A stretch of DNA of 14,924 nt. Origin: Clostridia bacterium. GTDB taxonomy: Bacteria > Bacillota > Clostridia > Oscillospirales > Acutalibacteraceae. A program made the translations under genes and the position numbers. Every line of letters starts with the position of its first letter. The stretch's first letter is position 1. Below the pieces are notes generated by a model, which was not told where the DNA came from, ran no database searches, and was given only the letters and a program-made list of their open reading frames with translations. The stretch covers positions 1 to 14,924 of the forward strand of contig JAGBSU010000053.1 in the NCBI GenBank assembly GCA_017631705.1, in the 5' to 3' direction. Positions 1-5,892 of the stretch are shown here, piece by piece.

Positions 1-4
1 AACA

Positions 5-42
5 AATCCTTGAAAACTTATTGTTTTCAAAGATTTTTCTTT
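5..42 (+). terminator. Possible terminator of an upstream gene
   Basis: An AT-rich inverted repeat pairs positions 5-17 with 23-35 around a TTATT loop (18-22), with one C-A mismatch, and is followed by a T-rich stretch (TTTCTTT, 36-42). It has the shape of an intrinsic terminator for a plus-strand gene left of the window. The stem has few GC pairs, so it may be weak. Confidence 0.4.
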
Positions 43-77
43 ACACAATATGTTTGGATTTGTCGAAGAATAATTTT

Positions 78-112
78 CCATCGTCGAAATTTTGACGACG
101 GTTTGTTTTTTT
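78..112 (+). terminator. Terminator-like hairpin just upstream of the yitT-like gene
   Basis: CCATCGTC (78-85) pairs with GACGACGG (94-101) with one A-C mismatch, and the stem is followed by TTTGTTTTTTT (102-112). The T-run lies only on the plus-strand side. It ends 22 bases before the ATG at 135, so it is either a second terminator of the gene to the left or a leader attenuator. No good promoter is visible between it and the start codon. Confidence 0.45.
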
Positions 113-134
113 ATAAACGGTACATACTATCCAT

Positions 135-974
135 ATGAAAAACTTTTCACTTTTTTTAAAAGATACATTGTATCTACTCGTCGGCACCTTCCTTTTGGCA
201 GTCGGCATCGGTTGTTTTCTAACGCCGAACAAAGTTTCTGTCGGCGGTGCTTCCGCTATCGGCACCATTCTTTTGTATCTGTACCATGTCCCTCTATCCA
301 TCACCAACCTTTTGGTAAACGGTGCTCTTTTTGTTCTCGGTTATAAATCTTTAGGCAAAACCGCGATATTGAAAACCGTTGCCGGCATTTTTCTGCTTTC
401 TGCATTTTTGGAAGTTGTCGACTTCTTTCCTGTTTTTGTAGGAAATACTACTGTCGCTACCATTGCCGGTGGTAGTATAACAGGGCTCGGTGTCGGTCTG
501 ATTATGCGACGCGGTGCATCCAGCGGCGGCAGTGATTTTGCCGCACTGATTTTGCGGCGATTTTTTCCGCACGTTTCGTTGGCTGATTTCATTTTAATCA
601 TCGACTGTGTGATTCTTGTGTTATCGGGTTTTGTTTTTAAAGAAGTAGAAGTCACCATATTCTCTTTAGTGTCGCTGTATCTCGCATCAAAAATCGCCGA
701 TACGATTATAACACTCGGAACCACCGCAAAAACCGTTACCATTGTTTCGGAGCATCGAAACGAAATTGCCGCTTATATCCAAAATAGTTTAGGTCGCGGC
801 GTAACGGCATTATCAAGCCGCGGAATGTTTTTGAAAAAAGAAAATCAACTGCTGTGGTGCGTTGTCACGCCAAAAGAAGTCCCGTTGTTGGTTGCCGCCA
901 TTCGGGCAATTGATAAAAACGCATTCGTTACCGTGCACGACGTTCGTGAAGTATTCGGCAACGGCTTTTCTTAG
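135..974 (+). CDS. YitT family membrane protein (DUF161 + DUF2179)
   Basis: The 279-residue product has the normal length and layout of the YitT family, widespread in Firmicutes and without a firmly known transport substrate. Residues about 8-200 hold five to six hydrophobic segments. They include the family-typical stretch after 'LTPNKVSVGGASAIGTILLY' (about 28-47) and the Gly/Ser-rich 'RRGASSGGSDFAALI' (about 125-139). The last 80 residues are soluble and match the DUF2179 tail ('SRGMFLKKENQLLWCVVTPKEV'-like, ending in 'VHDVREVFGNGF'). The ATG at 135 is the first in-frame start after a stop at 114-116, but no Shine-Dalgarno sequence precedes it, which is unusual here. A terminator-like hairpin ends 22 bases upstream. 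No terminator was recognised downstream. YitT paralogues are common, so no gene symbol is given. Confidence 0.93.
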   Translation: MKNFSLFLKDTLYLLVGTFLLAVGIGCFLTPNKVSVGGASAIGTILLYLYHVPLSITNLLVNGALFVLGYKSLGKTAILKTVAGIFLLSAFLEVVDFFPVFVGNTTVATIAGGSITGLGVGLIMRRGASSGGSDFAALILRRFFPHVSLADFILIIDCVILVLSGFVFKEVEVTIFSLVSLYLASKIADTIITLGTTAKTVTIVSEHRNEIAAYIQNSLGRGVTALSSRGMFLKKENQLLWCVVTPKEVPLLVAAIRAIDKNAFVTVHDVREVFGNGFS

Positions 975-1201
975 ACTGGCGACAGCCTTGCGGCAAACTC
1001 CTACTTCCCCGCACAAAAATTTCAGCGGTAGAAACTCTGCGATCTGCAAAAGTAAAAAATTTCGTGTTTGAGGCAAACTATGACCGGAATTTCTCTTTTG
1101 CTGTCGTAAAGAGGCCTAAGGCAGCACATGCAATTGTTTTCAAAGCTGTTGTGATACAATTGAGGGTTGAAAAATGTTTCTTACTTTTTACAAAGTAATC
1201 C
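975..1201. other. Intergenic region between yitT-like gene and tRNA-Gly promoter
   Basis: No supported gene lies here; the short reading frames crossing it lack ribosome binding sites and family resemblance. A second possible promoter is an extended -10 (TGATACAAT, 1152-1160) without a convincing -35. A small AT-rich hairpin pairs TTACTTT (1181-1187) with AAAGTAA (1192-1198). Neither is strong evidence of function. Confidence 0.4.
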
Positions 1202-1230
1202 TTGACAACTTGAAAACCACATGCTATACT
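1202..1230 (+). promoter_or_regulatory. Sigma-A promoter of tRNA-Gly
   Basis: TTGACA (1202-1207), a 17-base spacer and TATACT (1225-1230), preceded by TG at 1222-1223 (extended -10). Transcription should begin near 1237, giving a leader of only about six bases before the tRNA. This is close to full consensus, as expected for a highly expressed stable RNA. Confidence 0.88.
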
Positions 1231-1242
1231 TCTTAATGTTCT

Positions 1243-1318
1243 GCGGCTTTAGCTCATCTGGTAGAGCGCCACCTTGCCAAGGTGGAGGTAGCGAGTTCGA
1301 GCCTCGTAAGCCGCTCCA
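1243..1318 (+). tRNA. tRNA-Gly (anticodon GCC)
   Basis: A complete 76-base cloverleaf. The acceptor stem pairs GCGGCTT (1243-1249) with AAGCCGC (1308-1314); the D stem is GCTC/GAGC (1252-1255/1264-1267). The anticodon stem CCACC/GGTGG (1269-1273/1281-1285) encloses loop TTGCCAA with anticodon GCC at 1276-1278. The T arm GCGAG-TTCGAGC-CTCGT spans 1291-1307. The discriminator is T at 1315 and CCA is encoded (1316-1318). It decodes GGC and GGU glycine codons. It is a single-tRNA unit with its own promoter and terminator. Confidence 0.97.
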
Positions 1319-1321
1319 CAT

Positions 1322-1354
1322 AAAAAAGGAACCATTGTTAATGGTTCCTTTTTT
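1322..1354. terminator. Bidirectional terminator, tRNA-Gly / lipoprotein gene
   Basis: A 15-bp perfect stem pairs AAAAAAGGAACCATT (1322-1336) with its complement (1340-1354) around a GTT loop. A-run and T-run flank it on the two sides, so it can stop the tRNA transcript (+) and the convergent lipoprotein transcript (-), whose stop codon is at 1365. Confidence 0.88.
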
Positions 1355-1364
1355 CGTTGTTGTA

Positions 1365-1919
1365 TCAAACCCACGGTGTCCATCCATCCGGAAACGTCGG
1401 TAATGTCACCTTCGACGAAGAGGTTGGCTTTTTCGTTGTTGTCGTTGCGGTTGTCATGGTTTCTTCAGTTGTCGTTGTCGTATCCTGACCCACCGTACCT
1501 TTGGTCGTTTCTGTTGTGTTTTCCTGTGTCGTGGTTGTTTCTGCGTCCGTTGTGGTCACGGTTTGCTCGGTAACCAAGACGGTGGTTTGGTTACCTTGAG
1601 TGTCCGTTCCAACAACAATATGAGAAGGTATAACAACTTGTGTAACCGTTTCTCCGTTCGGCTTAGTTTGAGCCTCCCCTTGCAAATTGGTAACTGTTTG
1701 AGGGCGTGTCGGCAATATGTCGACATAAGTAGTCACAATTTCTCCGTTGCCCTTTGTAACAACTGCTTCGTTATCATCTGTTACGGCGATTGCTACCGTT
1801 GTTGTCGTTCGATTCGTTTCACCGTCAATAACAACCTGATTTCCCATGGCTTGTCTGTTACAGCCACCGATAACCAGTACCGCTAAACTTGCCACTATGG
1901 CTATTAAGACTTTTTTCAT
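1365..1919 (-). CDS. Thr-rich secreted lipoprotein with degenerate repeats, function unknown
   Basis: The 184-residue product starts with Lys-Lys and a hydrophobic signal segment ending in a lipobox (IGGC, Cys20), so it is probably lipid-anchored outside the cell membrane. Residues about 50-120 contain three loose copies of a roughly 20-residue unit: EAVVTKGNGEIVTTYVDI, EAQTKPNGETVTQVVI and VGTDTQGNQTTVLVTEQ. Residues about 120-168 are Thr-rich low complexity, like wall-spanning linkers, and the end is an aromatic tail (LPTFPDGWTPWV). The start has a clear AGAAGGTG ribosome binding site. I do not recognise a family. It has its own promoter (1956-1984) and converges on the tRNA gene. The unusual point is that the linker-like part is C-terminal, with no domain after it. 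Confidence 0.85.
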   Translation of the reverse strand: MKKVLIAIVASLAVLVIGGCNRQAMGNQVVIDGETNRTTTTVAIAVTDDNEAVVTKGNGEIVTTYVDILPTRPQTVTNLQGEAQTKPNGETVTQVVIPSHIVVGTDTQGNQTTVLVTEQTVTTTDAETTTTQENTTETTKGTVGQDTTTTTEETMTTATTTTKKPTSSSKVTLPTFPDGWTPWV

Positions 1920-1955
1920 GAAATCACCTTCTTTTTATCCAAAACTTATTTGAGT

Positions 1956-1984
1956 ATTGTACCACAAAAAAGAAAGAAAGGCAA
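1956..1984 (-). promoter_or_regulatory. Promoter of the Thr-rich lipoprotein gene
   Basis: Read on the minus strand: TTGCCT (1984-1979), a 17-base spacer, then TACAAT (1961-1956) preceded by TGG, an extended -10. It begins only four bases after the stop codon of the YwlG-like gene (1988), so the lipoprotein gene is probably transcribed separately, though read-through is possible because no terminator is seen between them. Confidence 0.65.
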
Positions 1985-1987
1985 GAC

Positions 1988-2533
1988 TTATAATAAGGTT
2001 TCATCGTAAACCGCTCGGTTGCCTCCGATAAAACGCGGTCTCGTTCTTGCCGCTAACAGCAACGCTTGCCCGATGCCGGAAACCGCCAAGCGCACCGGCA
2101 CCGCCACCTCTTTTAAATGCATACCGATAAGCGTACCGCCGATATCCAAACCGGCATCTGCCCGTATATGTTCCACAGCTATCGGATTTTTAAACCTCTG
2201 ATATGCGGCGGTTGCAAAGGAGCCGCCTGCTTTTGGCTGCGGAACCACATTCACCCTTTCCGCTTGCGGAAGAGCCTCACACTCAACAATCAACGCGCGG
2301 TTAAGATGTTCACAGCATTGTGCTGCCAAAAAAACCCCTTTGGGTTCTAACACCTGCATGATGCCGTCCAAAACTGCTTCGGCAGCCTCGGGACTGGAAA
2401 AACTGCCAACAGAATGTCCCAGCACTTCGCTGGAAGAACAACCGACCACTAGACAATCGCCCTTTTTTAGGTGAGCTTTTTCACAAATTTCTGCCGTGGC
2501 GGCAGCGGCTTGCTTTTTCCATTCTTGTGTCAT
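1988..2533 (-). CDS. ywlG: TIGR01440 / UPF0340 family protein (YwlG-like)
   Basis: The 181-residue protein matches the YwlG/UPF0340 family throughout. The N-terminal helix (MTQEWKKQAAAATAEICEKA) is followed by 'LVVGCSSSEVLGHSVGSFSS' (about 28-47), 'PKGVFLAAQCCEHLNRALIVE' (about 64-84), the Gly-rich 'PQPKAGGSFATAAY' and 'DAGLDIGGTLIGMHLKEVAVPVR'. Its biochemical role is not established. The conserved Cys, His and Gly residues suggest a ligand-binding or catalytic site, but this is inference. It starts 12 bases after the DUF1015 gene with its own GAGGTGA ribosome binding site, so the two are probably co-transcribed. Length and sequence look intact. Confidence 0.93.
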   Translation of the reverse strand: MTQEWKKQAAAATAEICEKAHLKKGDCLVVGCSSSEVLGHSVGSFSSPEAAEAVLDGIMQVLEPKGVFLAAQCCEHLNRALIVECEALPQAERVNVVPQPKAGGSFATAAYQRFKNPIAVEHIRADAGLDIGGTLIGMHLKEVAVPVRLAVSGIGQALLLAARTRPRFIGGNRAVYDETLL

Positions 2534-2545
2534 TATGCTTTCACC

Positions 2546-3832
2546 TCATCGTGTCAATTGATTCATGGTCAAACCGGTAATCAGTTTCGGATAAAAATAC
2601 GTGGATTTTTGCGGCATTTTTTCGCCTGCCGCCGCCACATCACGAATTTCCGATACGCGTGTCGGGTTCAAAATAAAGGTGCCTTGATACAAACCGCTGT
2701 TCACACCTTCAATCGCTTCGTTCAAACTGCGCGTATAGGTTAAATTGATTTGCTGTGCCATATTAGCTTTATCAATACCAAGTACCCGTTCCAGCACCAA
2801 AGTGTGCAATACATTGACATCCAGTTGACGCGATGCGGCGGAAACCTGAGGCAACACCGCATCCATAACACCAATATCTTTTAAGGTCAATAACACCGCC
2901 TTATCCCCACCGACATAAAAACCAAACGCTTTTTTGCCTTCATCATACGCGGCATCCAGCCGCTCATTCAGCGAAGACAGCGCCACTTCTTCGGTGTAAA
3001 AATCTTCGGCACAAGCCGCCAAAACGGCTTCAGCAGAAAAATTCGACAAATCCTTCAACAAGCGGTGTGTAGGAAATACTACCAAACCGGGATGGCTCAT
3101 TTCCACCACCATCATCATAATATAATCGGAATCGGCACCAATAGGTGTGCCTTGTGAACGCAAATAATTACGGTAATTAATGGCGGTTTCATAACGATGA
3201 TGACCGTCGGCAATGTATAATTTTGTATCGACAAACTGTGCGGTTACCGTCTGTAAAGCCGTTTCGTCGGTCAACGCCCACAAGCGGTGTACCAATCCTG
3301 CTTCATCGGTCACCTCGCAAAGCGGTGTTTCTTGCATAGCAGCGGATAACACAGCCTCTATCGTGCCGCTTTCATCGTTGTATAAAGAATAAACATTACT
3401 AAAATTGCAACCGGTCGCTTTCATTAAATTGAGTCGGTCTTCTTTGGCTTTGGAAAGCGTTTCTTCATGCGGTAGCACAATACCCTTATCAAACTCTTCC
3501 AAATGTACCTGCCCCACGATACCGTGCAAACGATATTTTTCGTCGGGGTGGTTATCTAAGGTAAACTCAATTTCGTAAATATACAGCGCCGCGGTATCGT
3601 CCCGTTTGAGCACACCGCTATCGAGCATGCCTTTTAAGGTTTCAGAAGCTGCTGCATAGGGGTCAGCCGCGTCGCGCGGTAATTCCAAACGAATAATGTT
3701 GTTGGGATTGGTTTTTAAATATCCCTGCCGTTGCTGTTCCGAAATAATATCATACGGCGGACAAAGTAATTGTTCCAGCGGTCCTGCTTTTTGAGTAAAA
3801 CGCAGGGCGCGAAACGGACGAATTTCTGCCAT
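2546..3832 (-). CDS. DUF1015 family protein
   Basis: The full-length 428-residue DUF1015 protein begins with the family signature: 'RPFRALRF' (5-12) and 'LLCPPYDIIS' (22-31). Further conserved blocks are 'PHEETL' (121-126) followed by a KxDR-type segment, and 'YIADGHHRYETA' (206-217). The ADGHHR box looks like the GxHR box of the ParB/sulfiredoxin-like fold, which would suggest nucleotide handling, but that is inference. There is no signal peptide or membrane segment, so it is cytosolic. The ATG at 3832 has an AAGGGG ribosome binding site eight bases upstream. It leads a two-gene unit with the YwlG-like gene; both are conserved proteins of unknown function. Its promoter region carries a duplicated -10 element. 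Confidence 0.94.
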   Translation of the reverse strand: MAEIRPFRALRFTQKAGPLEQLLCPPYDIISEQQRQGYLKTNPNNIIRLELPRDAADPYAAASETLKGMLDSGVLKRDDTAALYIYEIEFTLDNHPDEKYRLHGIVGQVHLEEFDKGIVLPHEETLSKAKEDRLNLMKATGCNFSNVYSLYNDESGTIEAVLSAAMQETPLCEVTDEAGLVHRLWALTDETALQTVTAQFVDTKLYIADGHHRYETAINYRNYLRSQGTPIGADSDYIMMMVVEMSHPGLVVFPTHRLLKDLSNFSAEAVLAACAEDFYTEEVALSSLNERLDAAYDEGKKAFGFYVGGDKAVLLTLKDIGVMDAVLPQVSAASRQLDVNVLHTLVLERVLGIDKANMAQQINLTYTRSLNEAIEGVNSGLYQGTFILNPTRVSEIRDVAAAGEKMPQKSTYFYPKLITGLTMNQLTR

Positions 3833-3864
3833 GTTCTATTCCCCTTTTTTGCTTAACTTTTATT

Positions 3865-3888
3865 CATTGTATCATACATTGTATCATA
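3865..3888. repeat. 12-bp tandem repeat duplicating a -10 element
   Basis: CATTGTATCATA occurs twice head to tail (3865-3876 and 3877-3888). On the minus strand each copy reads TATGATACAATG and so contains a complete extended -10, TG-A-TACAAT (hexamers at 3871-3866 and 3883-3878). They lie 34-50 bases upstream of the DUF1015 start codon and probably give two start points 12 bases apart. No good -35 is visible for either copy. Confidence 0.6.
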
Positions 3889-3924
3889 CATTTTATAAAA
3901 TAGCCACAGTCGTATAGAAAAATA

Positions 3925-3953
3925 TTGAATTTTTTCATAAAAATTTATATAAT
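3925..3953 (+). promoter_or_regulatory. Promoter of the NlpC/P60-like lipoprotein gene
   Basis: TTGAAT (3925-3930), a 17-base spacer and a perfect TATAAT (3948-3953), followed by GAGGTG (3961-3966) and the ATG at 3975. The 5' leader is therefore very short. The divergent DUF1015 promoter lies about 40 bases away. Confidence 0.82.
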
Positions 3954-3974
3954 GATAGTTGAGGTGAAAGGTTT

Positions 3975-4607
3975 ATGAAAACACGGTCCTTTTTTGCGTT
4001 ACCGGTAATCGCCGTCGCATCGGCGGTACTGCTCTGTGCTTGCGGTCCTTCCATACCCAAGGTAACGGTCATTTCCAAGCAATCGGTTAACAGTCCCACG
4101 CAAACCACAACAACAACCACCACAACTGTAGCAACCACCACCGATTTGGGAAACAGCAGCAGTTCCGTTCAGCCCGCCGGTTCCTCGACCGCTGCCAAAC
4201 CAACAGTTGTCACCGATGCCGGCAGTTCCGCCACCGGTACGGCCATTGCCTCCTTAGCGGCAAGCCTTGTCGGCACACCGTATACAACAAATGGAAACGG
4301 ACCTGACTCCTTTGACAATCCGGGCTTTGTTGTATACTGTTATAAGCAAAACGGTTTTACCGTACCGCGGCGTGCCACTGCCATGACGACATACGGCAAA
4401 GAAATTTATCCCGATGAAATTCAACCCGGCGATATTTTATTGTTTTGTAATGAAATCGGCGGCGATGCCGACTTTGCCGGTATTTACATTGGCAACAACC
4501 GCTTTATTTCCTGCAACAACCCCGAACGTCCTACCCAAGAGCAACGGTTAGACGATTCGTATTGGGGACCCCGCTTTTTAACAGCTCGCCGTTTTGTTCA
4601 AGAATAA
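3975..4607 (+). CDS. Lipoprotein with catalytically degenerate NlpC/P60 domain
   Basis: The 210-residue product has a signal peptide ending in a lipobox (LCAC, Cys23), then a Thr/Ser/Ala-rich linker (about 40-90, with eight Thr in a row at 44-51). A C-terminal NlpC/P60 fold follows (about 90-210). Fold landmarks are clear: VGTPY (99-103), the VPRRA segment (130-134), QPGDILLF (150-157), AGIYIGNNRFIS (168-179) and the closing 'YWGPRFLTARRFV'. Active members cleave peptidoglycan stem peptides using Cys in FDCSG and His in HVGIYIG. Here these are FDNPG (Asn115) and FAGIYIG (Phe167), and the usual third polar position is Ser/Cys. It is therefore predicted not to be a peptidase but perhaps a wall-binding or regulatory pseudoenzyme. 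The reading frame is otherwise intact, with a good ribosome binding site and promoter, so it is not an ordinary decayed gene. Confidence 0.9.
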   Translation: MKTRSFFALPVIAVASAVLLCACGPSIPKVTVISKQSVNSPTQTTTTTTTTVATTTDLGNSSSSVQPAGSSTAAKPTVVTDAGSSATGTAIASLAASLVGTPYTTNGNGPDSFDNPGFVVYCYKQNGFTVPRRATAMTTYGKEIYPDEIQPGDILLFCNEIGGDADFAGIYIGNNRFISCNNPERPTQEQRLDDSYWGPRFLTARRFVQE

Positions 4608-4614
4608 TTAAACA

Positions 4615-4652
4615 AAAACACCGAAGATGTTCGTTCACATCTTCGGTGTTTT
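4615..4652. terminator. Bidirectional terminator between convergent genes
   Basis: A 16-bp stem pairs 4615-4630 (core ACACCGAAGATG) with 4637-4652 around a six-base loop, flanked by A-run and T-run. It serves the NlpC/P60-like gene (+, stop at 4607) and the creatininase-family gene (-, stop at 4664). Confidence 0.9.
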
Positions 4653-4663
4653 GTTATGCTATG

Positions 4664-5401
4664 TTATTGAATTACTTCGCGCAACCATTCCAGCGTGCAA
4701 TTGACCATATGCTTACCGGTTTCTGCCGAAGCTTCTTTGGCGCTTTCGGCAAACCACTCGGTGTTTTGTGCACAACGGGAAAGATCGACATTTTCGGGCC
4801 AAGTTCCCATCATCAGCGAAGTTTCCCATTTACCGGCATGGTCAAAGCCGCCACATTTGATTTGCGCGTCAGCACCAATCAACGGAATAACCTTAATATA
4901 CGCAAACGGGTCATCGCCGCCGCCTAAGTTTTCATAATAATCAGCATAAGAATCGCTGCCCCACCAACCTTTGCCGAGCGTTTCTTCCATGTATTCCATG
5001 GTCACCTTTTTGGCGGCTTTGTGGCACGCAATCGTCATCGGCATTAAGCCTGCCGCCTCCGTTTGATGGTGCGGCACCAAATAAATGTTTTTAATACCGG
5101 CATAAATCATGGATTTTAATATGTTGTACAAATATGCGGTGTAGGCATCCTCGTCTACGTGGAAATGACCGGGCTTCGGTTCACACACTGCATAAGAGGC
5201 CACACCGTACCAAATCGGCGGGCAAACAACGATTTCTTTTTCTTTTTCCAATTCGCGCATGCAACCGGTAACCACCATGGTATCGGTACCGCAAGAAGCG
5301 TGGTGCGCATGGTATTCGAGCGTGCCAATCGGGATAATAAACGGCACTTTGCGTTTTACGGCATCTTCAATTTGGTCATAGAACATATCAATCAGTTGCA
5401 T
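4664..5401 (-). CDS. Creatininase family amidohydrolase, substrate unknown
   Basis: The 245-residue protein fits the metal-dependent creatininase family (creatinine amidohydrolase, ArfB-type formylpurine/pyrimidine deformylases, MftE). 'IPIGTLEYHAHHASCGTDT' (23-41) aligns position by position with the usual P-x-G-S-x-E-x-H-G-P-H-L-P-x-x-T-D motif and keeps ligands Glu29, His31 and Asp40. 'FDHAGKWETS' matches the HAG-x-x-ETS motif. The usual NGHGGN loop is instead PHHQTE (110-115): the metal His112 is kept but the rest is altered, so the substrate probably differs from known members. Its ribosome binding site is AAAGGAG. It follows cdd by 57 bases with no clear promoter, so it probably belongs to the deo transcript. 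That suggests a nucleoside- or base-related amide substrate, but this is inference. Confidence 0.85.
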   Translation of the reverse strand: MQLIDMFYDQIEDAVKRKVPFIIPIGTLEYHAHHASCGTDTMVVTGCMRELEKEKEIVVCPPIWYGVASYAVCEPKPGHFHVDEDAYTAYLYNILKSMIYAGIKNIYLVPHHQTEAAGLMPMTIACHKAAKKVTMEYMEETLGKGWWGSDSYADYYENLGGGDDPFAYIKVIPLIGADAQIKCGGFDHAGKWETSLMMGTWPENVDLSRCAQNTEWFAESAKEASAETGKHMVNCTLEWLREVIQ

Positions 5402-5458
5402 TTTTCTTTCTCCTTTATCGTTGAGATACCCTTAGTTTAATCCTTTTACGCCATAAAA

Positions 5459-5872
5459 TCAAGTGTTTTTATGAATTTGCGACGGGCCGAAACTGTTTGG
5501 CAACAATTCTCCCAAACAATACGCGGAAATATCTGTTTTCGACACCACATATATTGGGAAATTGTCATCACAAAACTCTCGCATCACCTGACGGCAAACC
5601 CCACACGGTGTAAACTCATCGGAAACCACACCGTGCTTTCCACCGCAAATCGCTATGGCGCGAAACTTTCGTTTCCCCTCACTTATCGCTTTAAAAAATG
5701 CTGTGCGCTCTGCACAATTCGTTGCGCCGTACGAGGCATTTTCCACATTGCAACCGGTATATACCGTGCCATCATCGCACAGCAGTGCCGCCCCGACGGT
5801 GTAGCCGGAATATGGTGCGTACGCTGTTTGCATAGCCGTTTTGGCAAGAGCCGCTAACTGTTCTTTTTCCAT
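5459..5872 (-). CDS. cdd: Cytidine deaminase
   Basis: The 137-residue product has the size and motifs of the small tetrameric zinc cytidine deaminases, which convert cytidine and deoxycytidine to uridine and deoxyuridine. The zinc ligand and proton shuttle motif is NCAERTA (Cys53, Glu55). The second zinc motif is PCGVC (Cys90, Cys93). The substrate-binding 'YAPYSGYTVGAAL' (18-30) and 'GCNVENASYG' (40-49) are present. I chose the ATG at 5872 because GGAGG lies nine bases upstream. The longer in-frame extension to 5944 would overlap deoB and add an Arg-rich leader not seen in the family. It lies 20 bases after deoB and is the last classical gene of the deo operon. Confidence 0.96.
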   Translation of the reverse strand: MEKEQLAALAKTAMQTAYAPYSGYTVGAALLCDDGTVYTGCNVENASYGATNCAERTAFFKAISEGKRKFRAIAICGGKHGVVSDEFTPCGVCRQVMREFCDDNFPIYVVSKTDISAYCLGELLPNSFGPSQIHKNT

Positions 5873-5892
5873 TTCATAACGCCTCCGTTTTA

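Noticed and set aside
341..742. 133-codon minus-strand ORF inside the yitT-like gene
   Set aside because: It is fully antisense to a well-supported membrane protein, has no ribosome binding site and shows no family resemblance.
1181..1198. TTACTTT/AAAGTAA inverted repeat as a terminator of the yitT-like gene
   Set aside because: The stem is short and AT-only apart from one GC pair, has no T-run and lies over 200 bases from the stop codon.
4104..4140. Repetitive ACA/ACC run that might look like a DNA repeat or CRISPR remnant
   Set aside because: It is the Thr-rich linker coding region of the lipoprotein; there are no spacers or dyad repeats.
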